From: an uncultured Lachnospiraceae bacterium
GTDB taxonomy: Bacteria; Bacillota; Clostridia; Lachnospirales; Lachnospiraceae
Length of the DNA stretch: 38,559 nt
Direction: 5' to 3'
Assembly: GCA_910586255.1 (NCBI GenBank)
Contig: CAJUHR010000011.1
Coordinates: forward strand, 52,010 to 90,568
Shown: piece after piece, positions 22,872 to 31,548 of the stretch
Layout of the letters: each line of letters starts with the position of its first letter
Position numbering within the stretch: the stretch's first letter is position 1
Notes under the pieces: model-generated
Databases searched by the model: none
Told to the model about the DNA's origin: nothing
What the model saw: only the letters and a program-made list of their open reading frames with translations
Program-made: the position numbers and the translations under genes

Positions 22872-23660
22872 TCATTCCTCCACCAACAGCTTCAAAATCT
22901 TCAGCACGCCGTCTCTCACATTCACATCGGTCTGGAAACGGGCCGCCGCCTTTACCTCCGGCCTGGCATTTCCCACGGCAAAGCTGTAGTAGGCCTGGTT
23001 CATCATTTCAATATCATTCATCTGATCTCCAAACACCATAGTCTCCATTGGCGATATTCCCAGGCTCTCCTGTAAAAGCTTCACGGCCTCTCCTTTATTG
23101 ACGCCCCGGGCCATACAGTCCATCCACATATCCCCTGAGATGGTAATCTTTAGCTGGTCCTTGTACCTTTCACGGATGGTTTTTGTGGCCGGATCGATAT
23201 CCTTTGGGCGATAAGCGGAAACCTTGATAAAGGGCTCCTTCACTGCCAAAAGATCCTCCACCACCTCCACCCGAAACTGATAGCCATTTACCAGCCAGTC
23301 ATAGACCGAGGAGTCCTGCTCTTCCAGATACACCACATCCGGGCCGCTGATTAAGGGGGCAAGCCCCTCCCTGCGAATCTCCTTTGTCATCTGCCGCACA
23401 ATCTGCGGCTCTATGGTGTTCAGGTAGAGATTTCTCCCGCAAAGCCCTACATAGGCCCCGTTGTCTGACAGATAAAATATCTTTTCCTTGATAGGGTCAA
23501 AAAGTCTCTCAATGCTGACCCACTGACGGCCGCTGGCAGCCGCGTACTGCATTCCCTGAGCTCTGAGCTTTCGGATCACCTCAAACAGCTCCGGATTCAG
23601 TCCGTGGCCTCCGTCCGGCAAAAGTGTTCCGTCAATATCTGATACGATCAACTTTATCAT
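22872..23660 (-). CDS. Cof-type HAD phosphatase
   Basis: A 262-residue HAD subfamily IIB phosphatase, the group that acts on sugar phosphates, flavin or pyridoxal phosphates. Motifs: I VSDIDGTLLPDGG (6-18), II AAASGRQW, III KGEAVKLL, IV VFGDQMNDIEMM, followed by YYSFAVGNARPEVKAAA. The C2 cap sits between. Start at 23658-23660 with only a moderate AAGGGAAAAAC site. The PPIase gene begins within a few bases of its end. It is separated from the deaminase gene by a terminator, so it may not be part of the salvage cluster. Confidence 0.9.
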   Translation of the reverse strand: MIKLIVSDIDGTLLPDGGHGLNPELFEVIRKLRAQGMQYAAASGRQWVSIERLFDPIKEKIFYLSDNGAYVGLCGRNLYLNTIEPQIVRQMTKEIRREGLAPLISGPDVVYLEEQDSSVYDWLVNGYQFRVEVVEDLLAVKEPFIKVSAYRPKDIDPATKTIRERYKDQLKITISGDMWMDCMARGVNKGEAVKLLQESLGISPMETMVFGDQMNDIEMMNQAYYSFAVGNARPEVKAAARFQTDVNVRDGVLKILKLLVEE

Positions 23661-23698
23661 AATCTGTTTTTCCCTTTTCTTTATTTCATGATACCAAA

Positions 23699-23729
23699 GT
23701 CAAAAGGTCGCGGCAAAAAACCTTTTGAC
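23699..23729 (-). terminator. Terminator after the deaminase gene
   Basis: A perfect 9-bp stem, GTCAAAAGG (23699-23707) with CCTTTTGAC (23721-23729), and a 13-base loop, 24 bp after the deaminase stop. The minus-strand tail TTTGG is only modestly T-rich. Confidence 0.65.
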
Positions 23730-23753
23730 ACTTCTGTCATTTCCTTTCCGCAA

Positions 23754-25109
23754 TCAATCTCCTGTCATTCTTCCGATGATCCGATTGGCCCCTTCATAGA
23801 TTTCCTCTGCAGGCCTTCCCACGGAAAAATGGCCGTCCTCGTAGAGCACCTTCCCGTTGACCATGGTCAGCTTCACATTCTGCTTGCTGCCGCTGTACAC
23901 CAGGTTCTTGACCGGATTGTTGAGGGGCTGCATGTTGGGCTGATTTAAATCAATCACAATCAGATCCGCCAGCTTGCCAGGCGCCAGGCTTCCGCAATCT
24001 GTAAGCCCCATGGCCCGGGCGCCGCCGGAGACTGCCATTTTTAACACCTCCTGAGCCGGCACGGCCGCCGCATCCTCCTCCCGAAGCTTTGCAAGGCCTG
24101 TCACCAGAAACATTTCCCGAAACATGTCCAGGCAATTGTTGCTGGCAGGTCCATCCGTGCCGATTGCCAGGGTTACTCCGGCCTTCATCATATCCGAGAT
24201 CCGGGCAATGCCGCTGGAGAGCTTGGTATTGGAACCAGGGTTTGTCACCGCGGCCAGTCCCCGTTGCCTAAAAATCCGGATATCCTCATCGGTCATATGG
24301 ACGCAGTGGTAGCCTCCTCCCCCGTACCGGAAGAGTCCCAGGCTGTCCAGATAGACAGTGGGCGTCATGCCGTGCCTGTCTATACACTCCTCCACCTCTC
24401 TGCGGGTCTCCGAGTTGTGAGTAAACACCGGGGCCTGATACTTTGCAGCCAGAGCAGCCACACCCTTTAGCAGCTCCTCCGAGGTGGTGTACTCGGCATG
24501 AAAGCCCAGGTGATAGCGGATCAGCTCATGATAATCGTTGAACCGTACATATTCCTGCTCCATCTCCTCCAGGGAGGAGGTGAAATTGTTCAGGCTGCTG
24601 ACCAGCACGGTCCGAAAGCTGCAGTCCACCGAGGCGCGGGCAATCATTTCCGGCTGAAAATACATATCGAAATTGCAGGTGATCCCGCTGGTGAGATATT
24701 CCAAAATCGCCAGCTGGGACAGATCATAGATATCCTCCCCTGTCAGCCTAGCCTCCATGGGAAATACCTGCTGCTGCAGCCATTCCTGCAGAGGCAGATC
24801 ATCTGCAAAGGATCTGAGAAAGGTCATGGCCGAGTGAGTGTGGGCATTGACAAAGCCCGGCATCACCAGGTTTTCCGCCACATCGATCTCACGGTCCCAG
24901 GAAGGAGCAGGCCTCTCCCCGGCCTGTGCCGGATCAGCCGCTTTTTCCCAGGCAGCTCCCTCTCCCGGGCAGCGGTCCTTCGCCCCCTGGCTACGGCTTC
25001 CTTCCCCCACATACGTAATCCGGTTTCCCTCCACCCAAACCTCTCCCCGGCGGATCCCCATATCTCCATCCATGGCCAGAATCCGTGCATTGTAAAAACG
25101 AGTATTCAT
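23754..25109 (-). CDS. Amidohydrolase, 5'-methylthioadenosine/S-adenosylhomocysteine deaminase type
   Basis: A 451-residue cyclic amidohydrolase of the MtaD/TRZ-ATZ group. Known members deaminate methylthioadenosine, S-adenosylhomocysteine or 5'-deoxyadenosine to the inosine analogues. Metal-site motifs: VMPGFVNAHTHSAMTFLRSF (HxH), FHAEYTTSEELL, APVFTHNSETRREVEEC (H), GGGGYHCVHMTDEDI (H) and LAIGTDGPASNNCLDMFREM (D). Residues about 38-70 hold a hydrophilic insertion (Arg/Gln/Gly/Ala-rich) between the first strands and the HxH region. Start at 25107-25109 after GGAGGTAAGGG. It lies 86 bp after the second permease of the nucleoside importer, so it probably acts on what that importer brings in. 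Guanine deaminase or chlorohydrolase-like roles are less likely. Confidence 0.82.
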   Translation of the reverse strand: MNTRFYNARILAMDGDMGIRRGEVWVEGNRITYVGEGSRSQGAKDRCPGEGAAWEKAADPAQAGERPAPSWDREIDVAENLVMPGFVNAHTHSAMTFLRSFADDLPLQEWLQQQVFPMEARLTGEDIYDLSQLAILEYLTSGITCNFDMYFQPEMIARASVDCSFRTVLVSSLNNFTSSLEEMEQEYVRFNDYHELIRYHLGFHAEYTTSEELLKGVAALAAKYQAPVFTHNSETRREVEECIDRHGMTPTVYLDSLGLFRYGGGGYHCVHMTDEDIRIFRQRGLAAVTNPGSNTKLSSGIARISDMMKAGVTLAIGTDGPASNNCLDMFREMFLVTGLAKLREEDAAAVPAQEVLKMAVSGGARAMGLTDCGSLAPGKLADLIVIDLNQPNMQPLNNPVKNLVYSGSKQNVKLTMVNGKVLYEDGHFSVGRPAEEIYEGANRIIGRMTGD

Positions 25110-25195
25110 CCCTTACCTCCATCTGATCTTCTAAACTCCCTTGCCTCCATCTTTGCGGCTGTCAATCCTCCTCATGGCCCGCAAAAATTATCCCT

Positions 25196-26155
25196 CTACC
25201 TCTTTCCCTTATCATAGATCTCTCCCAAAGCCCGGGGCGACCGGTTATACTTGGAAAAGAACACCAAAAGCAGAAGCGTAACCACATAGGGCAGAGTCAT
25301 TACCAGATCCGAATAGCTGCTGGGCATCTTAAGCTTCTGTACCAGATAGTATCCCCCGGACCGGGCAAAGCCAAACAAAAGGCAAGAGCCTAAGGTGGGA
25401 AGAATTGTCCAGTTTCCGAAGATCAAAGCCGCTATAGCCAGATACCCGTAGCCCACATAGATGCTGGAAGAAAAGTTTGCGGAGATGGAGTAGGCGAAGC
25501 AGATTCCGGCCAGACCGGAAAGTCCTCCTGACACCATAACCGCCACCAGGCGCACCTTCCCCACATCCACGCCGGCCGCATCTACCGCATGAGGGTTATC
25601 GCCGCAGGCCCGCAGGTTCATACCGTACCGGGTCTTGTACATCACATACCAGGCCGCCACAGCCACCAGAACAATGATCATCTCAAAGGGATACAGATCC
25701 TTAAACACTGCCCCCAGCACCGGAATCCCGGACAGCACCGGCACCGTGATCCGGGCCGAAACCCCCAGGACAAATTTGTCCGATGCGGCCCCGAACACAC
25801 TGCGGTTCAAGTACTTGGTCAGAAACGCGGTCAGAGCCATGGCAAGAATATTGATCACCACGCCGCTGATCACCTGGTTGGCCTTAAACCGGATGCAGAG
25901 AAGGGCATGAAGCAGAGAGTACACCGTTCCGCCTATGACCGCAAAAATAACAGCCAGATAGAAGGGCGCCTGGGACTGATCGGAAAAGCTGCCCGCCACC
26001 AGCACCGCCGCCAGCGCTCCGGTAAATGCCCCCACTCCCTGAAGCCCCTCCAGCGCCAGATTGGTGATCCCGCTCTTTTCGCTGTAGATTCCCCCGATTG
26101 CCATGATAAACAACGGAAGGGAAAAAGACAAGCCATCTATGATGATCCGTTCCAT
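25196..26155 (-). CDS. Nucleoside ABC transporter permease (NupQ-like)
   Basis: A 319-residue permease of the BPD-transporter-2 (ribose/LivHM/BmpA-associated) family, with eight to ten membrane segments. Features: SGITNLALEGLQGVGAFTGAL near the N-terminus (the SGxxNxxxEG loop), LRACGDNPHAVDAAGVDVGK (residues about 195-215) and GYGYLAIAALIFGNWTILPT. The start overlaps the upstream permease stop by one base (TGATG), so translation is coupled. It is the second membrane subunit of the importer. Confidence 0.93.
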   Translation of the reverse strand: MERIIIDGLSFSLPLFIMAIGGIYSEKSGITNLALEGLQGVGAFTGALAAVLVAGSFSDQSQAPFYLAVIFAVIGGTVYSLLHALLCIRFKANQVISGVVINILAMALTAFLTKYLNRSVFGAASDKFVLGVSARITVPVLSGIPVLGAVFKDLYPFEMIIVLVAVAAWYVMYKTRYGMNLRACGDNPHAVDAAGVDVGKVRLVAVMVSGGLSGLAGICFAYSISANFSSSIYVGYGYLAIAALIFGNWTILPTLGSCLLFGFARSGGYYLVQKLKMPSSYSDLVMTLPYVVTLLLLVFFSKYNRSPRALGEIYDKGKR

Positions 26156-27303
26156 CAGCCGTCCCTCCTTTCCTCTTGCTCCTTAAGCTCATCCTTAAAA
26201 CCCTTGACCTTGTAGCGGATAAACACGCCGCAGGCAGAGAACAGTAAAATCATGCCGGTAATCACCGAGGCGATCTCTGACTCCAGGCCTGAGGAGGAGC
26301 TCATGTATGTGCTTCCCTTGCTGATAATGGTGATCAGAAAGGAGGAAAAAATAATTCCCAAAGGATTGCTGTTGGCCAGCAGGGACACGGCAATGGCGTC
26401 AAAACCTGTACTGGGCAGCACCCGGGGCTGAATAGAGCCAAAATACCCCAGATAGTAGGTGACCCCGGCCAAACCTGCCAGCGCGCCGGAAAACACCATG
26501 GCCAAAACCACATTCCGTCCCACATTGATTCCCGCATACCTGGCCGCATTCTGGCTGGTGCCCACACATTTGATCTCATACCCGAACACCGTCCGGTCCA
26601 GAAGAAATTTCACCAGCACCGCTGCCAGCACCGCCAGCACAATGCCTAAGGGAATGTCCATCTTTAAATTTCCCACCGGCGTGTCCATGAGCGTCAGTCT
26701 TGCAGCCTTGGACACGGCGTTTGACTGGCGGGACACAGGATTCACATAGTAGGTGTTGATAAAAAAGCTGATCACATACTGGGCAATGTAGTTGAGCATA
26801 ATGGAGGAGACCACCTCGTTGATGTTAAACTGATGCTTCAGCCATCCGATCAGTCCTCCCACCGCCGCTCCGGCTGTCATACCCACCACCAGCACCAGCG
26901 GCTTTGCCACCGGAGCCGCCAGGGTTCCATAGCCCACAACCAGGGTTGTCACAAAGCCGGCCGTCAGCATCTGTCCCGACACGCCGATGTTAAAAAGGCC
27001 GGCCCGCAGCGCCACTGCCACGGAGAGAGATGCAAAAAGCATAGGCGTCCAGGCATTCATAAAGCTGGTAAAGTCTGTCAGCATGCTCTTATATCCCGCA
27101 TAGCTGGGCTTGGGAAGCAGACCGGAGCCCTGAAGCAAATTCTGATAGGCCGTCAGAGGATTCTTCCCCAAAAACAGAATGACCGCCGCCCCCGCAAGCA
27201 GGCTTAATGCTATGGCAAACAGAGGGATTGTCACCGGCTGGCGCTGCTCATTCCCCAGCAGACGAACCATGCCCCTCTTGAAAATAAGGCTACTTCCTTT
27301 CAT
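26155..27303 (-). CDS. Nucleoside ABC transporter permease (NupP-like)
   Basis: A 382-residue permease paired with the next one. It shows NIGVSGQMLTAGFVTTLVVGYG, QFNINEVVSSIMLNYIAQYV, NTYYVNPVSRQS and the coupling segment KCVGTSQNAARYAGINVGRN (about 245-264). An N-terminal basic stretch precedes the first segment (LFAIALSLLAGAAVILF). It overlaps the ATPase gene by 14 bp and the second permease by 1 bp. The two permease lengths and order are those of known purine-nucleoside BMP/NupOPQ systems. Confidence 0.93.
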   Translation of the reverse strand: MKGSSLIFKRGMVRLLGNEQRQPVTIPLFAIALSLLAGAAVILFLGKNPLTAYQNLLQGSGLLPKPSYAGYKSMLTDFTSFMNAWTPMLFASLSVAVALRAGLFNIGVSGQMLTAGFVTTLVVGYGTLAAPVAKPLVLVVGMTAGAAVGGLIGWLKHQFNINEVVSSIMLNYIAQYVISFFINTYYVNPVSRQSNAVSKAARLTLMDTPVGNLKMDIPLGIVLAVLAAVLVKFLLDRTVFGYEIKCVGTSQNAARYAGINVGRNVVLAMVFSGALAGLAGVTYYLGYFGSIQPRVLPSTGFDAIAVSLLANSNPLGIIFSSFLITIISKGSTYMSSSSGLESEIASVITGMILLFSACGVFIRYKVKGFKDELKEQEERRDG

Positions 27304-28831
27304 TCGACTTCACCCCCATCATAAATTCTCCCACCTCATTGGCAGTCAGCTTCCTGGCATCGGCGATCTTCTGGATCTGCCCGTTATAAATGACACCAAT
27401 GGTATCGGCACAGTCCATGATCTCATCCAGCTCCAGGGAGATGAGCAGAATCGCCTTCCCCGCATCCCGCTCCTGTATGATCTGCCGGTGAATATTCTCA
27501 ATGGCCCCGATATCCAGTCCTCTGGTAGGCTGCACAAAAATCATCAGCGAAGATTTTAACTCAATCTCCCGTCCGATAATGGCCTTCTGCTGGTTGCCGC
27601 CGCTCATGGAGCGAACCACCGTGCTCACGCCCTGACCGCTGCGGATATCGTACCGCTCGATCAGCTCTTCCCCGTACCGGGCAAATTCCGCCTGATTGAG
27701 GATTCCCTTTCTGGAAAACGGTTCCCTGAAATAGTCTTTAAGGGCCAGATTTTCCCCCAGAGTAAAATCCAGCACCAGGCCGAAGGCCTGCCGGTCCTCG
27801 GGAATATAGGAGATTCCTTCCAAAGTTCTTTTGCGGATGCTGTAGCCTGTAATGTCCGTGCCGTTCAGCATAATTGTCCCGGAGGACGTCTTCATAAGTC
27901 CCGCGATGGCATCGGCGATCTCCACCTGCCCGTTTCCGGAAACCCCGGCAATGGCAAAGATCTCTCCTCCCCGGACAGAGAAGGACACATCCTTCACCAC
28001 CTCAAAGCCGTCCTGATTCTTCACAGTCAGATTCTTTACCTCCAGCACGGTCTCACGGTACTCCCCCTCCTTCTTCTCCACAGAGAAGGATACCTCCCGG
28101 CCTACCATCAGGTTTGCCATGGTCTTTGTGGAGGTGGAGGCCACATCCAGCACATCCACCAGACGCCCCCGGTTCAGAATCCCGCATCGGTCTGCCACCT
28201 TCTTGATCTCTTCTAACTTGTGAGTAATCAGGATAATGGTCTTTCCCCCATCCCGCAGTCCCCGGATAATATCCAGAAGGAACTCAATCTCCTGCGGCGT
28301 CAGCACAGCCGTAGGCTCATCAAAGATCAGAATCTCCGCTTCCCGATAAAGCATCTTCAAGATCTCCACCCGCTGCCGCACCGACACATTGAGATTTTCA
28401 ATCACATCCGCGGGATTGACCTCCAGCCCGTATCTGCGGGACAGCTCCTCAACCTTTCTGTCCGCCTTGCGAATATCCATGTAGGGAAGAATCCCGAAAA
28501 GCCTGTCCTTATTTTCCAGTCCCAGAATAATATTCTCCGTGATGGTATAGTTCTCCACCAGCTTAAAATGCTGGTGCACCATGCCAATGTTCAGCTTTGT
28601 AGCATAGCTGGGAGAGGTGATCCTCTCCTTTTTGCCCCGAACGATAATCTCCCCCTCGTCCGGCTCATACATTCCGAACAGCATGCTCATAAGCGTGGAT
28701 TTCCCGGCGCCGTTTTCCCCCAGAAGCGCAAAAATCTCACCCTTTCTGATCTGCAGTGTCACGTCATCATTGGCCACAATTCCGGGAAACCGCTTGGTAA
28801 TGTGGTTCATCTCAATGATATTTTCCCCCAT
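27290..28831 (-). CDS. Double-NBD nucleoside ABC transporter ATPase (NupO-like)
   Basis: A 513-residue ATPase with two nucleotide-binding domains. First NBD: Walker A LLGENGAGKSTLMSM (about 35-49), signature NVSVRQRVEI (degenerate, as in this family), Walker B LIFDEPTAVLTPQEIEFL. Second NBD: Walker A AIAGVSGNGQVEIADAI (non-canonical), signature MSGGNQQKAIIG, Walker B LMIFVQPTRGLDIGA. This pairing is typical of sugar/nucleoside importers of the RbsA/NupO type. The start at 28829-28831 uses GGAGGGATGAC. It lies 232 bp after bmpA with a stem-loop between, and overlaps the first permease. Confidence 0.95.
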   Translation of the reverse strand: MGENIIEMNHITKRFPGIVANDDVTLQIRKGEIFALLGENGAGKSTLMSMLFGMYEPDEGEIIVRGKKERITSPSYATKLNIGMVHQHFKLVENYTITENIILGLENKDRLFGILPYMDIRKADRKVEELSRRYGLEVNPADVIENLNVSVRQRVEILKMLYREAEILIFDEPTAVLTPQEIEFLLDIIRGLRDGGKTIILITHKLEEIKKVADRCGILNRGRLVDVLDVASTSTKTMANLMVGREVSFSVEKKEGEYRETVLEVKNLTVKNQDGFEVVKDVSFSVRGGEIFAIAGVSGNGQVEIADAIAGLMKTSSGTIMLNGTDITGYSIRKRTLEGISYIPEDRQAFGLVLDFTLGENLALKDYFREPFSRKGILNQAEFARYGEELIERYDIRSGQGVSTVVRSMSGGNQQKAIIGREIELKSSLMIFVQPTRGLDIGAIENIHRQIIQERDAGKAILLISLELDEIMDCADTIGVIYNGQIQKIADARKLTANEVGEFMMGVKSNERK

Positions 28832-28977
28832 GTCATCCCTCCTCTCTTTTTCATTGTTTTTTGTTCTTTCTGGTGTTCCCTCCGACCGGTGGCATCATTG
28901 ACTAACGACAACGCGACCGATGGCAGATGTCACTGCCTTCCTGCGGCTCCCCCGTGCCACATCGCCCCTAAATGAAA

Positions 28978-29027
28978 GGATTCCGGCTCATAGGCGGCAG
29001 TTTGCAAATCCTACAAGCCGGAATTCC
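28978..29027 (-). terminator. Stem-loop between the binding protein and the ATPase gene
   Basis: GGATTCCGGCT (28978-28988) pairs with AGCCGGAATTCC (29016-29027) with one bulged base, loop of 27, and a minus-strand tail TTTCATTT. It lies after the lipoprotein gene and before the ATPase gene: a plausible attenuator or mRNA end-protector that lets the binding protein exceed the membrane parts. Confidence 0.6.
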
Positions 29028-29044
29028 TGTGTTATTATTGCTTA

Positions 29045-29063
29045 GGAACTGTTAAACGGTTCC
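29045..29063 (-). other. Hairpin directly after the binding-protein stop codon
   Basis: GGAACTGTTAAACGGTTCC forms a short stem with one mismatch and ends against the stop codon at 29064. Its left arm, GGAACTGTTAA, resembles the GAACTGTTAC motif of other gaps. Confidence 0.45.
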
Positions 29064-30284
29064 TTACTTCAATCCCGGAAAATCATCCGGCTGAATCTCA
29101 TTAAAGTTGGCCGCCGGAACAATGGTACCGTCCTTCACCAGCCCATAGGCCTCATCCAGCTTTTCAACCGTCTCCGCAGACATCTGATGGCGTCCCTCGG
29201 CCTTCACAAAGCCGGTGGAATCCGTGTCTGCTCCCAGCAGCACATTGCCCCCTGCAAAGCTTCCGTCTGCAATGGCATTCAGCTGCTTCTCCACGTTCAT
29301 TCCCATAACCTTAAGGCCGGAGGTCAGCATAATATTGTCGGAGCCGTTTGCGCCGTCATCATACTGATCCACGTCACAGCCGATCACCTTCACGCCGGTG
29401 GCTTCCTTGGCTGCCGTGAATACGCCGTTGCCGGAGCCGCCTGCCGCCACAAAGATAATGTCGCAGCCCTCATCGATCAGGGCCTTGCCCACCACCTTGC
29501 CGGTGGCCTCGTCTGCAAAGCTTCCCACATAGTTGCCGCCCACATTGGCATTGGTCACATCCGTTCCTGCATAGGAAGCGATCTCCACCACCTCGGCGGT
29601 GGCGCCTAACTTGGCATTGGCATAGTTCACGCCGGACTCAAATCCGTACTGATAGTTGACGTTGGACGGATAAGCAATGCCATTGACCACCGCCACCTTG
29701 CCGCTCTGGGTTTCTAAGGCAGCTGCCATTCCTGCAAAGAAGCCGCTCTCCTGCTCCTTAAACTGCATGGCGTATACATTGTCACAGGAAACCTCCGTGC
29801 CCTCCGCATCGGTAGGATAGGAGTCTACCAGCAAAAACTTCACATCCGGGTTGTCATTTGCAATGGCGCCGATGGCTGCAAACTGGAAGCCGCAGCACAC
29901 AATCACATCATAATCTGCCACAATATCCTGCACTGCCTGGACGGCCGCCGCCGTGTCGCCGGTCTCCTCCCGGACCGGAGTCACCGTTGCATCGGGATGG
30001 GTCTCGATAAATGCAAGGATTCCGTTGTAGTTGTCCTCATTAAAGGAACCGTCATCCACGCCGGACGGGCTGCTAACAATGGCAATCTTCAAGGCCTCGC
30101 CTGACGCCTGGCTGTCCGCTGCCTCCGCCGCGGAAGTCTCCTCCGCTGCCTGGCTGTCCTGAGCCGCCGCCTCTGTCGGGGCTGCCGCCGTGGTGGCCGG
30201 AGCAGACTGGGAACCGCTGCCGCAGCCTGCCAGCAGACCGGCTGTCAGGGCCATGGTCATAACCGTACATAACATTTTCTTCAT
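29064..30284 (-). CDS. BMP-family nucleoside-binding lipoprotein
   Basis: The substrate-binding part of the ABC importer. The 406 residues have a lipoprotein signal with lipobox LAGC (Cys 21), an Ala/Thr/Gln/Glu-rich linker to about 66 and the Bmp/PnrA fold from residue 68: IAIVSSPSGVDDGSFNEDNYNG, YDVIVCCGFQFAAIGAIA, QESGFFAGMAAAL, NYQYGFESGVNYAN, IIFVAAGGSGNGVFTAA and VIGCDVDQYDD. Bmp/PnrA proteins bind purine nucleosides, and their ligand pocket uses Asp and Phe/Tyr residues like those seen. Start at 30282-30284 after GGAGAGAACAGTAATT. A weak promoter and two direct repeats stand in front. Confidence 0.93.
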   Translation of the reverse strand: MKKMLCTVMTMALTAGLLAGCGSGSQSAPATTAAAPTEAAAQDSQAAEETSAAEAADSQASGEALKIAIVSSPSGVDDGSFNEDNYNGILAFIETHPDATVTPVREETGDTAAAVQAVQDIVADYDVIVCCGFQFAAIGAIANDNPDVKFLLVDSYPTDAEGTEVSCDNVYAMQFKEQESGFFAGMAAALETQSGKVAVVNGIAYPSNVNYQYGFESGVNYANAKLGATAEVVEIASYAGTDVTNANVGGNYVGSFADEATGKVVGKALIDEGCDIIFVAAGGSGNGVFTAAKEATGVKVIGCDVDQYDDGANGSDNIMLTSGLKVMGMNVEKQLNAIADGSFAGGNVLLGADTDSTGFVKAEGRHQMSAETVEKLDEAYGLVKDGTIVPAANFNEIQPDDFPGLK

Positions 30285-30306
30285 AATTACTGTTCTCTCC
30301 TTTTCT

Positions 30307-30327
30307 GGTAAAATCTATGGTAAAATC
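30307..30327. repeat. Direct repeat in the bmpA leader
   Basis: GGTAAAATC occurs at 30307-30315 and 30319-30327, that is 12 bp apart, about one helical turn. The pair sits 23-43 bp upstream of the lipoprotein start and could be a regulator site. Confidence 0.35.
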
Positions 30328-30338
30328 GTACCACCTTA

Positions 30339-30367
30339 TTTGTACTACGGATTCCGACAAATTACAA
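30339..30367 (-). promoter_or_regulatory. Weak candidate promoter for the nucleoside importer
   Basis: On the minus strand: TTGTAA (30362-30367), 17-bp spacer, TACAAA (30339-30344), about 55 bp before the lipoprotein start. Each box matches four of six positions. It could let the importer be expressed apart from the genes above. Confidence 0.35.
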
Positions 30368-30392
30368 GCTGTTTTCATTATTTTCCGAAAAT

Positions 30393-31460
30393 CTAGTGAA
30401 ACAGCGCTGCCAGGCTCTCCGTGTACGGAGCGCGGCAGATCCCCTTCTCCGTCACAATTGCATCAATCAGAGTATGATCCGTCACATCAAAGGCCGGATT
30501 GTAGCATTTGACCTCCTCCGGCGCCATGGGCTGCTCATAAAACTTCTTTTTGATCTCATCCGGACTGCGCAGCTCGATCTCAATATCCGCCCCGGTCTTA
30601 CAGCTTAGGTCAATGGTGGAGGTGGGCCCCAGCACATAGAAGGGAATCCCGTAATGCTTTGCCAGAATCGCCACCCCGCTGGTGCCGATCTTATTGGCTG
30701 TATCCCCGTTGGCCGCCACCCGGTCACAGCCCACCAGGCAGGCCTGAATCCAGCCGTTTTTCATGACCAGGCTGGCCATGTTGTCACAGATCAGAGTCAC
30801 ATCGATCCCTGCCTTATAAAGCTCATAGGAGGTCAGCCGGGCTCCCTGTAAAAGAGGCCTGGTCTCATCTGCAAACACATGGAACTCCATTCCCCGCTCC
30901 TTGCCTAAAAACAACGGTCCCAGAGCCGTCCCATAGCGGGATGTGGCCAGCGGTCCTGCGTTACAGTGGGTCAGAATCCCGTCCCCGTCCTTCAAAAGGG
31001 AAAGGCCGTACTCGGAGATGGCCCGGCACATTTCCATATCCTCCTGCCGGATATGAAGCGCTTCCTGCTCTAAAAGCTCTAAAATTTTCTCCACACCCAG
31101 CTCTCTGTTCTTCACCACCACCTGCTCCATCCGCCTTAAGGCCCAGCTCAAATTCACCGCCGTAGGGCGGGCCGAATTGAGATACTCCTGATACTGACGA
31201 AACCGGCTGTAAAAATCCTCATAATTCCCGGTCTCTATGGACTTTGCCAGCACATAGATGCCGAATCCGGCACAGATGCCAATGGCCGGCGCCCCCCGGA
31301 CCTTCAGCTCAAAAATCGCATCATAAATATCTCTGGCCGTCCGCAGAGTCAGATAGTCAGTCTTTGCGGGAAGCTTTGTCTGGTCAATGATAATCACCGC
31401 AGTCCCGTCCTCCGACATCTTTACGTTGTCGATATGAGTTACTTGCTTTAAATTGTTCAT
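30393..31460 (-). CDS. mtnA: Methylthioribose-1-phosphate isomerase-type enzyme
   Basis: An isomerase of the MtnA branch of the eIF2B-like family; MtnA turns methylthioribose 1-phosphate into methylthioribulose 1-phosphate, and relatives act on 5-deoxyribose 1-phosphate or ribose 1,5-bisphosphate. The 355 residues match MtnA length. Motifs: ELKVRGAPAIGICAGFG (substrate phosphate loop), ILTHCNAGPLATSRYGTALG (catalytic Cys), VFADETRPLLQGARLT, GCDRVAANGDTANKIGT (catalytic Asp) and FYVLGPTSTIDLSC. Start at 31458-31460 with AAGGAGCACCTG; 88 bp separate it from the upstream ATPase gene. The aldolase and dehydrogenase upstream and the nucleoside importer downstream support use of SAM-derived nucleosides. 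Confidence 0.88.
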   Translation of the reverse strand: MNNLKQVTHIDNVKMSEDGTAVIIIDQTKLPAKTDYLTLRTARDIYDAIFELKVRGAPAIGICAGFGIYVLAKSIETGNYEDFYSRFRQYQEYLNSARPTAVNLSWALRRMEQVVVKNRELGVEKILELLEQEALHIRQEDMEMCRAISEYGLSLLKDGDGILTHCNAGPLATSRYGTALGPLFLGKERGMEFHVFADETRPLLQGARLTSYELYKAGIDVTLICDNMASLVMKNGWIQACLVGCDRVAANGDTANKIGTSGVAILAKHYGIPFYVLGPTSTIDLSCKTGADIEIELRSPDEIKKKFYEQPMAPEEVKCYNPAFDVTDHTLIDAIVTEKGICRAPYTESLAALFH

Positions 31461-31548
31461 CAGGTGCTCCTTTTTATAAAAATTTTCCAACCGTTCCCTT
31501 CTCTCTATTTAACAAAAACACTTCCTCTTTCATAGGATTTTTTAGGAA

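Noticed and set aside
30285..30392. A purine riboswitch before the nucleoside importer
   Set aside because: The gap is only about 100 bases and shows no conserved purine-aptamer loops; only a weak promoter and a direct repeat were seen.
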